Source of the DNA: Parafilimonas terrae
GTDB lineage: Bacteria > Bacteroidota > Bacteroidia > Chitinophagales > Chitinophagaceae
Direction of reading: 5' to 3'
DNA: 64,000 nucleotides
NCBI RefSeq assembly: GCF_900115755.1
Contig: NZ_FOXQ01000003.1
Location: 186,001 to 250,000 of the forward strand
The translations under genes were made by a program, and so were the position numbers. Positions 25,735 through 33,346 of the stretch are shown piece after piece. The notes under the pieces were generated by a model, which was not told the DNA's origin, ran no database searches, and saw only the letters and a program-made list of their open reading frames with translations. The first letter of the stretch is position 1. Each line of letters begins with the position of its first letter.

Positions 25735-26262
25735 TCATTCAATTGTTTTTATGTCAATCAAATCCCCAGTAGCTCGAAAAAACGTTTCTTCCGATGTGAA
25801 ATCGTGGTTACTGTCCGGATCATATCCTAAATATTCTATATCAAATCCTTTCTTAATGCCAAACAAATGAGTAACTATAAATATTTTTTTTAATTTCAAA
25901 TCGCCCCGTCTCGAATCAAAAAGGTTTTTAAGATTGTCATTTACTTTTAGAGTAAAATAAAATATTGGCTCGATCCCGCTTTGTGCCAATACGTAATATG
26001 ATGAATCTTTTATGTAAATATCATCAATCGAAACATCTGAAATTATTTGAAAAGAAGAATTTAATGCAGGATAATAATCAATAGAAAAATCGCCGTTTAG
26101 GCTGTCCCAAAGAACAGCATTGGGATGTTTGGATAAAAGATCGTTTATTATATCAATATCTTCTGACTGCTTTTTTGCATTCTCTTTTAATTTGTTGGCG
26201 CTATGGTTTTTTGAACATGAAAGAATCAAAATACATATAACGAGATAGTGCAATTGCTTCAT
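25735..26262 (-). CDS. Predicted lipoprotein, 175 aa
   Basis: The signal YLVICILILSCSKNHS ends in the lipobox ILSC, so it is a lipoprotein. The mature part is mostly beta strand (SIDYYPALNSSFQIISDVS) with no recognised family. It begins inside the end of the upstream membrane-protein gene (4-bp overlap), so the two are co-expressed leftward. As accessory genes at the right end of the element they might affect the envelope, for example in phage exclusion; this is inference from position. Confidence 0.65.
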   Translation of the reverse strand: MKQLHYLVICILILSCSKNHSANKLKENAKKQSEDIDIINDLLSKHPNAVLWDSLNGDFSIDYYPALNSSFQIISDVSIDDIYIKDSSYYVLAQSGIEPIFYFTLKVNDNLKNLFDSRRGDLKLKKIFIVTHLFGIKKGFDIEYLGYDPDSNHDFTSEETFFRATGDLIDIKTIE

Positions 26263-26684
26263 CCATTTAATTTTATGAAATTACCAGCAATACCAATATA
26301 TTTTCCATTAAGCCTACTCCATTCGAGCCGAGAATATTCACCGTTATAATTATAAGTATAGTAACTGAATATAAAAACATTTAATATTTTCCTGTATTGA
26401 CCTGCTATGTTTCCGCTATGAGAAGAGTATTCAAAGCTTCCTATATAGTTCTTAAAGGATTTTAATGACGGGTTTGTAAAAATCAACACGACAATAATTA
26501 TAATTGGCACATATACAGACTTCCAGGTTATCTTTTTGCCTACTATGGATTTCCCTCCATCTTTACCAGCACTGCTGGGAGCATCTTCTTTGAATTTTTT
26601 AAATTGGTTTGGAATACCGGGTATAAGCAGTATAGAAATGATTATCACGCCCGCAATGACTGCTATAATTTGAAGCGCATTCAT
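26259..26684 (-). CDS. Small membrane protein, 141 aa
   Basis: I start at the ATG at 26684 (MNALQIIAVIAGVIII), because the longer open frame runs back into a terminator hairpin. Two membrane segments are visible, about residues 2-21 (IIAVIAGVIIISILLIP) and 55-72 (YVPIIIIVVLIFTNP), joined by a Lys/Gly-rich loop. The C-terminal half is hydrophilic and Tyr-rich. It overlaps the lipoprotein gene by 4 bp. No family is recognised. Confidence 0.65.
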   Translation of the reverse strand: MNALQIIAVIAGVIIISILLIPGIPNQFKKFKEDAPSSAGKDGGKSIVGKKITWKSVYVPIIIIVVLIFTNPSLKSFKNYIGSFEYSSHSGNIAGQYRKILNVFIFSYYTYNYNGEYSRLEWSRLNGKYIGIAGNFIKLNG

Positions 26685-26700
26685 CTTTTTTGAATTAAAT

Positions 26701-26727
26701 ATAAAAAAGCCCGGCGAATTACCGGGC
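26701..26727 (-). terminator. Intrinsic terminator, leftward
   Basis: On the minus strand GCCCGG pairs with CCGGGC (26727-26722 with 26714-26709), with a 7-base loop, followed by TTTTTTAT. It ends the transcript of the 141-aa gene at 26780-27205. It also shows that the membrane-protein gene to its left starts at 26684 and not upstream. Confidence 0.8.
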
Positions 26728-26779
26728 ATTGTTTTAATAGATGAATAATCGCTGAATTGTTTCAGGCTTTGGTTTTACT

Positions 26780-27205
26780 CTATTCTTCTTTTAAAAATCT
26801 GTGTTTAATATCGCTCAATATCTCATCAGAAACTGTCGCTGAAAAATGTTTTAAGCTATACCACATAATATACATTTGCATTTGCTTATCTCCTGATAAT
26901 GTTCTAAAGATGGTAACCATACGGTGCAATATTTTTGAAGCGCTTGAGCGGAAATAAGCTTCATTTAACCTACCTGAAATCTGAGGATCGGTAAGCAGGC
27001 AGGCCATTTCAATACATAAGCCTTCTGCATCTGAAAACTCTTCAGACGTTGAACTATGATCTTCATTGAATGTGTGAAAGCATTCTATTAATGCGCTGAC
27101 ATCGCTTTTTTTGATTGAATACTTTTTTTTAAGTCGATCTGCAATTTCAATAGCAAGAGATTTATTGGATTGTTTTATTTGTGAGGTTTTTGTTGTATTT
27201 GACAT
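26780..27205 (-). CDS. Uncharacterised helical protein, 141 aa
   Basis: This soluble, helical, charged protein (SLAIEIADRLKKKYSIKKSDVSALI) has no recognised domain, signal peptide or membrane segment. It is followed by a strong terminator and preceded by a 252-aa gene with 48 bp between them, so both are probably one leftward unit from the divergent region near 28.1 kb. The function is unknown. Confidence 0.65.
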   Translation of the reverse strand: MSNTTKTSQIKQSNKSLAIEIADRLKKKYSIKKSDVSALIECFHTFNEDHSSTSEEFSDAEGLCIEMACLLTDPQISGRLNEAYFRSSASKILHRMVTIFRTLSGDKQMQMYIMWYSLKHFSATVSDEILSDIKHRFLKEE

Positions 27206-27253
27206 AATTAAAAATTTAAGTTGTTTTAAATTAAACGTTGAAGATGTTATTTG

Positions 27254-28012
27254 CTATGCTGCTTTCTTACGATTTTGTTTTGATTTTGGCCTTGCTTGCA
27301 GAATACCATCAAGTTCATAATTGCTTAGTTCTTCAATTGGGGCGCCATTGTGCTCTGTGATACCGTAAAGGGTTTTTAGCCTATGCATTTTTTCTATTGC
27401 TTTAACAGCCTCCTGGTAAAGCTTAATGTCTGTTATTTCATATAGCTGGGTGCCAAGATATTTATCAATACCATAAGTATTAATGCAGTGTTCTATCTCG
27501 CGCTCAATGCCCTTATAAAACAATTTTTCTTCCGCATAAGAAATAAAAATGTGTAGTAAATCATCATACTCTTTTTGCGTAGCAGAAAGCTCTCTGGCTT
27601 TCTGCGCAAAATAATTTTCATCAACTTCACCTTTCCTAATAAACCTGTCTCTTATACTCATAGCATCCGAATCATATTTAATTTTAGAACGGTTAACATG
27701 GTAATAATCAACCATGCCACTTTCAATTAAGACAAGGGCTCTATGTAATTGGTATATTGAAGTAATGTGATAAAGGTTATTGCCTTCAAACTTCATTAAA
27801 CCATACTTGTCTATTGTTTCTGCTATTCGCTTATCTATAATTTTTCTATTCTCTTGAATTGAATAGATATTTTTAATCTTAAAAAAATCGACAGCATCCT
27901 CAAATAAGGATATGGACAAACGTCTCCAATCAATCTTTGTAGAAGGCGGTTGAAGTTCAAGAAGTTTTTCTTCTAATTCTGAGATTACAGCGACCAGTTT
28001 TTTCTTTTTCAT
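27254..28012 (-). CDS. Uncharacterised protein, 252 aa
   Basis: I choose the Met at 28012 (MKKKKLVAVISELEEKL); the frame is open 60 bp further upstream but is Asn/Lys-rich and non-coding in look. The protein is charged and helical, with two similar-looking blocks: ENRKIIDKRIAETIDKYGLM-KFEGNNLYHITSI and EREIEHCINTYGI-DKYLGTQLYEITDI. These suggest an internal duplication of an 'I-x(5)YGI...LYxIT' unit. No family is recognised. It is divergent from the small HTH-like gene at 28261. Confidence 0.65.
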   Translation of the reverse strand: MKKKKLVAVISELEEKLLELQPPSTKIDWRRLSISLFEDAVDFFKIKNIYSIQENRKIIDKRIAETIDKYGLMKFEGNNLYHITSIYQLHRALVLIESGMVDYYHVNRSKIKYDSDAMSIRDRFIRKGEVDENYFAQKARELSATQKEYDDLLHIFISYAEEKLFYKGIEREIEHCINTYGIDKYLGTQLYEITDIKLYQEAVKAIEKMHRLKTLYGITEHNGAPIEELSNYELDGILQARPKSKQNRKKAA

Positions 28013-28107
28013 GTTGTTGTTTTTTTTAATTATTGAATAATGCCATTTGCTCTTTAAATAGCAGTAAAGCAACTATCCTGTTTGTTATACAATTTTTAAA
28101 AGCTAAT

Positions 28108-28136
28108 AATGGGTGCAGCTATTCACTGCACCCATT
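28108..28136. terminator. Strong 11-bp hairpin in divergent region
   Basis: AATGGGTGCAG (28108-28118) pairs perfectly with CTGCACCCATT (28126-28136) around a 7-base loop, and TTAT follows on the plus strand. It lies between divergent genes and may insulate the leftward pair from rightward transcription, or act as a protein site. Confidence 0.5.
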
Positions 28137-28200
28137 TTATTACTCGCATTGTTGGCGTATGCGTTAACGGAGATAAAGCAATTGCGTTTATGAATACAAA

Positions 28201-28238
28201 TGTAACACTTGTTACAATATAAAGTAACATTTGTTACA
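28201..28238. promoter_or_regulatory. Paired palindromic operators
   Basis: TGTAAC-ACTT-GTTACA (28201-28216) and GTAAC-ATTT-GTTAC (28224-28237) are two copies of one palindrome with centres 22 bp apart, about two helical turns. They lie just before the -7 box of the 65-aa gene. This looks like cooperative repressor binding at the promoter. Confidence 0.65.
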
Positions 28239-28247
28239 AATATTTTT

Positions 28248-28255
28248 TATTTTTG
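28248..28255 (+). promoter_or_regulatory. -7 box TAnnTTTG near the start of the 65-aa gene
   Basis: TATTTTTG fits TAnnTTTG exactly and ends 5 bp before the ATG at 28261. The transcript would then have little or no leader. Confidence 0.45.
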
Positions 28256-28260
28256 TTTCA

Positions 28261-28458
28261 ATGACTATTGAAAACGCTATAAAACAGTTGATTATATCGG
28301 AAGAATTTAAAGCTGCAGCCAAGCTTACAGCAAACGCAAAACTTCGTGTTTATTTAGGTCGGTATAAAAAGGGGACGTTAAGCGAATGTGGCTCTATTGA
28401 ATTGTTGAAACAATTCGGCTATACCATTGAAGCAAGGAAAGCAAGAAATAAAAAGTAG
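28261..28458 (+). CDS. Small HTH-like DNA-binding protein, 65 aa
   Basis: The protein (MTIENAIKQLIISEEFKAAA, LRVYLGRYKKGTLSECGSIE, LLKQFGYTIEARKARNKK) is basic at the end and helical. The segment LRVYLGRYKKG-TLSECGSIELLKQFGYTI looks like a helix-turn-helix variant common in Bacteroidota mobile elements. The upstream paired palindromes fit a self-regulating repressor. I start at 28261 because of the -7 box and palindromes immediately upstream. Confidence 0.65.
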   Translation: MTIENAIKQLIISEEFKAAAKLTANAKLRVYLGRYKKGTLSECGSIELLKQFGYTIEARKARNKK

Positions 28459-28511
28459 ATTGACGGTATATTTTAAAATATCCATCTGGTGAAATACGAG
28501 CAAAAAATAAT

Positions 28512-28712
28512 TTATTTCCCTTTATTACGGTTTAAGTATTTATGTCTTTTGGCTAAGATGTGCGCCTTCTGGGCATTAGTTAAACCTTCCCCGGAAGGGG
28601 CCGGTGCGTTTTCACGCACCAGCTTGTTTCTTAAACCTGTAGCACGATTAACCACAATTTCTGCGGCGGATATAATTAGTTCCAATTCTTTTATAGCGTC
28701 TTCGTTTTTCAT
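28512..28712 (-). CDS. Small uncharacterised protein, 66 aa
   Basis: The protein is helical and basic at the C-terminus (NAQKAHILAKRHKYLNRNKGK). Its gene contains two short GC-rich inverted repeats: CCTTCCCCGGAAGGGG (about 28586-28601) and GGTGCG-TTTTCA-CGCACC (28602-28619). These may also act in RNA folding. It lies between the small HTH-like gene and the DUF4062 gene and could be a small partner of either. Coding status is likely but not certain. Confidence 0.5.
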   Translation of the reverse strand: MKNEDAIKELELIISAAEIVVNRATGLRNKLVRENAPAPSGEGLTNAQKAHILAKRHKYLNRNKGK

Positions 28713-28810
28713 AATGGCACGATTTGGTATAATGGAAGCATGCGCAAGATAATTTTATTATAGCATTTGCAGGTGCTCTTTTTAAATGTGCCCGGCATTA
28801 AAAAATTGGT

Positions 28811-29695
28811 TCACTTTTGATTTTCTATCACAAGAATATTTTCTGCCTCCTGTAGCCCTTTTAAGGTTATTATATATCTACGGCGAGCCACTTGACTTAT
28901 AGATAACTCTTCAATTAAGCCAGCTTTATTTAATTGTTTGATCGCCTCCACCCAAATAGCCCTTTCCTTTGCATTTTGAGGAGTTACATAAGTTCTATTG
29001 TACAATATAATCTGGCCAGTACTTTCAGAAATTGAAATTCTTCCCTGAATAGTTTTACTAACGTCAACCAATAAACGCTTGGCTTCTTTGGAAAGTTCAA
29101 ATTCTTTTTCATCCTGCATGTTTACCTTACTTAGCAAATACTCTTTTTCTTCTCTAAGTTTAAGCACTTCTTGCATTAAATCTGCATTTGAAACCGTATC
29201 ACCTCGAACCCAGCCAGGAGTAGGATATGTTTTAATAGTCTTGGGGAGGTTCGTTGCAATTTGCGAGGCTAACTCGTCTGCTGTATTCCAAAATCTTACA
29301 AGCCTTCCTGTTTCAACTTTCTCTTTAAATTTTACCAACTTTTCTCTCACTTCAGGTAAAATCTCAGATTTATTTATAGGAATAATATCAGGATTTGCAT
29401 GAATAAATGCCAACACCCTTTTGCCTTTAGAAATTGCATAATCATATTCTTTTTCTGTAAAGCTTATTCCATCCTGTGAGAGTGTACCATACCTGCCTCC
29501 TATTATCAACAAATAATAATCACAATCATCTATAATGCGTTTTATGAATTCAAATTGTTCATTGTCTATTGCCGGGAATAATTCCATTCCAGCAGGGATA
29601 CAATCTAACTCCATTAATATTTGAAAAACTTTGGTGCGTTCAACAGTCAAATCTGTATAAGTTGAACTTATAAATATCTGATATTTCTTCTCCAT
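28811..29695 (-). CDS. DUF4062 protein, candidate defence gene next to attR
   Basis: This 294-aa protein opens with YQIFISSTYTDLTVERTKVFQ, then DDCDYYLLIIGGRYGTL and GISFTEKEYDYAISKGKRVL. That is the DUF4062 signature, a TIR/Rossmann-like domain found at the N-terminus of many STAND and effector proteins in bacterial immunity. A coiled segment (about 180-200) and a C-terminal winged-helix-like part (IWVEAIKQLNKAGLIEELS, RRRYIITLKGLQEAENIL) follow. Unlike most family members there is no NTPase domain. It is the last gene before attR, the usual cargo slot of satellites. A defence role is inference. Confidence 0.75.
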   Translation of the reverse strand: MEKKYQIFISSTYTDLTVERTKVFQILMELDCIPAGMELFPAIDNEQFEFIKRIIDDCDYYLLIIGGRYGTLSQDGISFTEKEYDYAISKGKRVLAFIHANPDIIPINKSEILPEVREKLVKFKEKVETGRLVRFWNTADELASQIATNLPKTIKTYPTPGWVRGDTVSNADLMQEVLKLREEKEYLLSKVNMQDEKEFELSKEAKRLLVDVSKTIQGRISISESTGQIILYNRTYVTPQNAKERAIWVEAIKQLNKAGLIEELSISQVARRRYIITLKGLQEAENILVIENQK

Positions 29696-29742
29696 CTCAT
29701 AAGTAGGGTTTTTTGTAACGAATTTTTCTCATTGCATATAAT

Positions 29743-29762
29743 ACTGTCCGCCTTAGTGTCCG
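29743..29762. promoter_or_regulatory. Right arm-type repeats
   Basis: ACTGTCCG (29743-29750) and AGTGTCCG (29755-29762) lie 12 bp apart in the same orientation as the left-end repeats (GTTTTAGTGTCC twice, 12 bp apart). They lie 57 bp inside attR. Confidence 0.55.
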
Positions 29763-29818
29763 ATATAGTTAATTAAATTGTATCAATTAGTTGGTTATCA
29801 ATTCACCTACAGCAATTC

Positions 29819-29836
29819 GTTGTGGTCCCGCCAGGA
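29819..29836. repeat. attR core, in the tRNA-Arg 3' end
   Basis: This 18-bp copy is identical to 7332-7349. It covers the last 14 bases of the tRNA gene (29823-29836) plus 4 bases downstream. The tRNA therefore stays intact after integration because the element supplies the 3' end. Confidence 0.93.
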
Positions 29837-29894
29837 ATCGAACCTGGATCTGGAGCTTCGGAAACTCTTATACTATCCATTGTACTACGAGACC
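29823..29894 (-). tRNA. tRNA-Arg, anticodon CCG
   Basis: On the minus strand a 72-nt gene folds as a tRNA. The acceptor stem GGTCTCG pairs with CGGGACC and the discriminator base is A. The T arm is CCAGG-TTCGATT-CCTGG. The anticodon loop is TTCCGAA, giving CCG, which reads the Arg codon CGG. The 3' CCA is not encoded. It is the integration target of the element. Confidence 0.93.
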
Positions 29895-30006
29895 GTTATT
29901 AATTAATGCGCGAATGTAAGAAACTAATACAACCTGCCAATTTTTAGCAGTAAATCAGCAATACAATAAATATCGGCTGCTGTTTGCGGATGGTTAAACA
30001 GGTTTA

Positions 30007-33000
30007 TTAATGCAGGTTATTACTAAGCCTGATTTTATATTCCTGCAAGGTATCGTTGTTCACGCCAAATAAAATATAATTACCGTTTTTTGTATTAACA
30101 TGCTCAATGCTCTTCACATTACCTCTTATATTAAAACCACTTTTATATTGAGGAAGATATGCAAAATTATTTCTGCCATCGCCTAATAAAACAACACCAT
30201 GATTGGCGCGGTAATTACCAAATTTTATTCTCGTGAACGAATTATTACCGGCCAGAATAAGATCAGCATTACCATCATTATTTATATCCATTGTATCCAT
30301 TGCATATACCGGCGCATATTGTGATTGAACTGGTAACTCCTTTTTGATAAATCTTTTCCCTGCATCATTCTGCAGCAAAACAGTTTGCATTATTTGCGCC
30401 TGCAGCACCTTTGCATCTTTTAATTCATCTTTTGAAAAAATATCTTCAATAACTGCATCCGCATAACTGCTATAATTAATGAACCGTTTTTTTAAATAAG
30501 GTAACTGGTCTATTAAATCATCTCTTGCGGTTGCCGGGTAAGACTTTCCCTGAATACAATAACAAAGCACGGGGTCAATGGTTCCATTATTATCAAAATC
30601 CTTATACACAAGCGTTATGGGCTCATTAGCACTTACTTTAAATTGTGTATTCAGGCCAACATTGCCAATCACTAAATCTGTGCATCCATCTTTATTAAAA
30701 TCAGCTGCGATTATTTTGTTCCACCAGCCGCCTGAAGAAAAATGTATGTATTGTGCTGAAGCATCAGTAAGCTTCCCTTTTTGATTGATAAAAACTTTTA
30801 CAGGCATCCACTCACCGGCAATAATAAGATCGGGTTGATTATCATTATTAATATCAATAAATACGGCATCGGTTACCATACCAATGTATTTCAACAAAGG
30901 AGCAACAGTTTCGGTTACGTTTGTAAAAACAGCTTTGCCATTATTAAGCAAAACAGCGCTTTCAGGCGTTAAAGGGTATTTACCGGGAACAATTCTTCCG
31001 CCCACAAAAATATCCATATCTCCATCGTTATCTATATCCGCTGCAGCAGCAGCGCCTTTGGAAAAATATAATTGTGGCAAAGCTTTGACTGATCTTATAA
31101 AATTTCCTTTGCCGTCATTCAGGTACAGCCTGTCCTGCAACAACGTATCGCCTTCATTAAATTCATAGCCGCCGGATGCAACATACAGGTCTTTATCGCC
31201 ATCGCCATCCGCATCAAAAAAAATGGCAGCAGCATCTTCGCATAAAGAATCTGCTGCAATGTTCTTTTCTTCTTTTATAACAAACTGCTCATTTTTTGTT
31301 TGCAGGAATATATTGGCTTTATAACCTCTGGCCCCACCTATAAAAATATCTTCAAGCCCATCACCGTTCACATCCGTTTTTGCCATGAAAGGGCCGCTCC
31401 TGGATACATAAGACGGCATCAAAGGCTGCAGGGCAAAATCTTCAAAATCATTCTCTTTATGAATATAAGAAAGTAATGTACTTTTTTCGAAAAAGGTTGG
31501 TGCATACTGAACGATATTTATGCTGTCGCTAACAACATTGTTATATTGCAAAGTGATGGTTTGATTTGCTTTAATATTTACAAGCTGTTGGCTTTTATTA
31601 TCAGCCCACGTTATCTTTACTGAATCAACTACATCATGCTTGCCAATACCAAAATTCAACACATAGTCAACCGATGACTGATAACCGCGAACCGGCATTT
31701 GCTGCTGCCAGTAAACATCGTTACCGCAATATAATTTTACCGTCGCGCCTATACCATTTACATTCGAACCATTACCCTGCAATTTTATTTTCAGATAATG
31801 ATTGGCAGGCTCCAGTTCATTTGCATTATTCCTGTAAATGCCTGCCGGCGCATTAATATTGCTGATAACAAGGTCCATGTCTCCATCGCCATCAAGATCA
31901 GCATAAACTGCTCCTGCCGAAACATTTTTTTCTTCCATGCCCCAATCCTTTACTCTGTTTGAAAACGAATCGTTTCCCTCGTTCCGAAATATATAGTTCG
32001 ATATAATGTTCGATGGCATTTTATCCAATATTTCCTGTAACGGTTCTGTTGACTCGCCGTTTCTTTGTTTCATCATAATGCCTGCACGATACATTATCAT
32101 ATCCATGTCTGTATAATCTTTCTGGTATCCGTTTGAAACAAAAACATCTTTATAACCGTCGTTATCAAAATCACAAAACAATGCAGCCCAGCTCCAGTCG
32201 GTATTGGACAAACCTGCCAACTGGCCAACCTCACTGAAAGTGCCATCGCCATTATTTTTATGCAGCATATTACGGCTGTACTGATAATAAAAACCATTTT
32301 GAAAAAGCAATTGAAATTTATTCCAGTTCTCAGCGCCGTTATGCATTTTCTGCGCATGATTATCTTCAGGCTGCATATCCAACGTAAGCAGGTCAACAAA
32401 GCCATCGTTATTATAATCTGCCGCATCAGAGCCCATGGAATATAACGAAGTTGCATCGAGGCAATTATGCACATTTTCTTTAAACGTACCATTATGCTGA
32501 TTGATGAAGAGATAATCTGCTTCATTAAAATCATTATCAACATATACATCCTCCCATCCATCGTTGTTATAATCAGCCACCATTACATTTAAACCAAACG
32601 TTAATACATTTGATATAATACCAGCCTCTCTACTTACATCTTTAAAATGCCCGTTATCGTTGCGGTATAATTTGCATGCAAAAGCCTCATTATATTGGGA
32701 GCGGAGCGGCGCCTGCTCATAGCCACCGAATGCATATTCCTTTAAGGAATGATTGGCTATAAAAACATCTAAGTCTCCATCTTTATCATAGTCAAAAAAA
32801 GAAGCCTGTGTTGAATAACCTTCATCGGCCAAACCATATTGCCGGGCACTTTCGGTAAACGATAGATTTTTGTTATTGATGAATAAAAGATTTCTCCTTT
32901 TTACAGGATCTATATCGCCGGAACGGCAGATATAAATATCAAGCCAGCCATCATTATTTATATCAATCATTGTAACACCTGTACACCATCCCTGCATGGA

Positions 33001-33330
33001 AGCAACACCGCTTTTAGCAGTAATATCTTCAAATGAAAAATTGCCTTTATTTATATACAACCTGTTTGCCACCATATTGCCGGTAAAAAAAACATCGGGC
33101 AAACCATCATTATTAAGATCGCCAACAGCAACGCCGCCGCCATTATAGAAATATGTATAGTTTAAAACATTGGCCGCTTCATTTTCTTTAAGTATGTTCT
33201 TAAAATCAATCCCCGTGCTGTTTTTAGAAAGCTTTGTAAAAAGCTTTGCATCATGATTCTTACAACCGGCAAACACAAGAAAACTTGCCGGTAAAATGCA
33301 TATATATAACCATGTAGTTTTACAAACCAT
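30007..33330 (-). CDS. FG-GAP/VCBS-repeat lipoprotein with ASPIC/UnbV domain (CRTAC1-like)
   Basis: I start at the Met at 33330 (MVCKTTWLYICILPASFLVFAGC), which gives a lipoprotein signal with lipobox FAGC and 1107 aa. Many repeats of the form D-x-N-x-D-G-x-x-D-L/V-F (for example DLNNDGLPDVFFTGN) form a calcium-binding propeller. An ASPIC/UnbV domain (NGIGATVKLYCGNDVYWQQQ to GIGKHDVVDSVKITW) lies in the middle. Such proteins end many Bacteroidota polysaccharide loci and probably bind glycans at the surface. It is the last gene of the leftward locus, 16 bp after the acyltransferase-like gene. Confidence 0.85.
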   Translation of the reverse strand: MVCKTTWLYICILPASFLVFAGCKNHDAKLFTKLSKNSTGIDFKNILKENEAANVLNYTYFYNGGGVAVGDLNNDGLPDVFFTGNMVANRLYINKGNFSFEDITAKSGVASMQGWCTGVTMIDINNDGWLDIYICRSGDIDPVKRRNLLFINNKNLSFTESARQYGLADEGYSTQASFFDYDKDGDLDVFIANHSLKEYAFGGYEQAPLRSQYNEAFACKLYRNDNGHFKDVSREAGIISNVLTFGLNVMVADYNNDGWEDVYVDNDFNEADYLFINQHNGTFKENVHNCLDATSLYSMGSDAADYNNDGFVDLLTLDMQPEDNHAQKMHNGAENWNKFQLLFQNGFYYQYSRNMLHKNNGDGTFSEVGQLAGLSNTDWSWAALFCDFDNDGYKDVFVSNGYQKDYTDMDMIMYRAGIMMKQRNGESTEPLQEILDKMPSNIISNYIFRNEGNDSFSNRVKDWGMEEKNVSAGAVYADLDGDGDMDLVISNINAPAGIYRNNANELEPANHYLKIKLQGNGSNVNGIGATVKLYCGNDVYWQQQMPVRGYQSSVDYVLNFGIGKHDVVDSVKITWADNKSQQLVNIKANQTITLQYNNVVSDSINIVQYAPTFFEKSTLLSYIHKENDFEDFALQPLMPSYVSRSGPFMAKTDVNGDGLEDIFIGGARGYKANIFLQTKNEQFVIKEEKNIAADSLCEDAAAIFFDADGDGDKDLYVASGGYEFNEGDTLLQDRLYLNDGKGNFIRSVKALPQLYFSKGAAAAADIDNDGDMDIFVGGRIVPGKYPLTPESAVLLNNGKAVFTNVTETVAPLLKYIGMVTDAVFIDINNDNQPDLIIAGEWMPVKVFINQKGKLTDASAQYIHFSSGGWWNKIIAADFNKDGCTDLVIGNVGLNTQFKVSANEPITLVYKDFDNNGTIDPVLCYCIQGKSYPATARDDLIDQLPYLKKRFINYSSYADAVIEDIFSKDELKDAKVLQAQIMQTVLLQNDAGKRFIKKELPVQSQYAPVYAMDTMDINNDGNADLILAGNNSFTRIKFGNYRANHGVVLLGDGRNNFAYLPQYKSGFNIRGNVKSIEHVNTKNGNYILFGVNNDTLQEYKIRLSNNLH

Positions 33331-33346
33331 GTATGCTTTTTTAAAT

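Larger units (their letters stand above)
7332..29836. mobile_element. tRNA-Arg-integrated phage-satellite-like element, about 22.5 kb
   Basis: An 18-bp perfect direct repeat bounds the element, one copy at 7332-7349 and one at 29819-29836. The right copy is the 3' end of an intact tRNA-Arg(CCG) gene, the usual target of tyrosine recombinases. The integrase lies just inside the left end. Contents are an integrase, a RhuM-like gene, regulators, an initiator-like protein with an internal iteron array, a helicase-loader-like ATPase, and a nuclease. A cassette resembling internal virion (ejection) proteins follows, then accessory genes at the right end. No capsid, portal, terminase, tail, relaxase or mating-pore gene is visible, so it is neither a complete prophage nor a conjugative element by content. 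The satellite interpretation is inference. Confidence 0.85.

Noticed and set aside
26685-26729. N-terminal extension of the membrane-protein gene to 26729
   Set aside because: The extension runs through an intrinsic terminator hairpin that belongs to the upstream gene; the ATG at 26684 gives a normal membrane start.
28586-28619. Terminator pair inside the 66-aa gene
   Set aside because: The GC-rich inverted repeats lie within a plausible coding frame and are not followed by T-runs on either strand.
29705-29740. Promoter for the DUF4062 gene
   Set aside because: No TAnnTTTG-like box with a spaced -33 TTG could be found on the minus strand in the gap before its start.
7332-29836. Integrative conjugative element
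   Set aside because: No relaxase, coupling protein or Tra/mating-pore gene is visible; the replication block and virion-like cassette point to a phage-type element.
7332-29836. Complete prophage
   Set aside because: There is no recognisable terminase, portal, major capsid, tail or lysis gene, although unknown small genes cannot be fully excluded.
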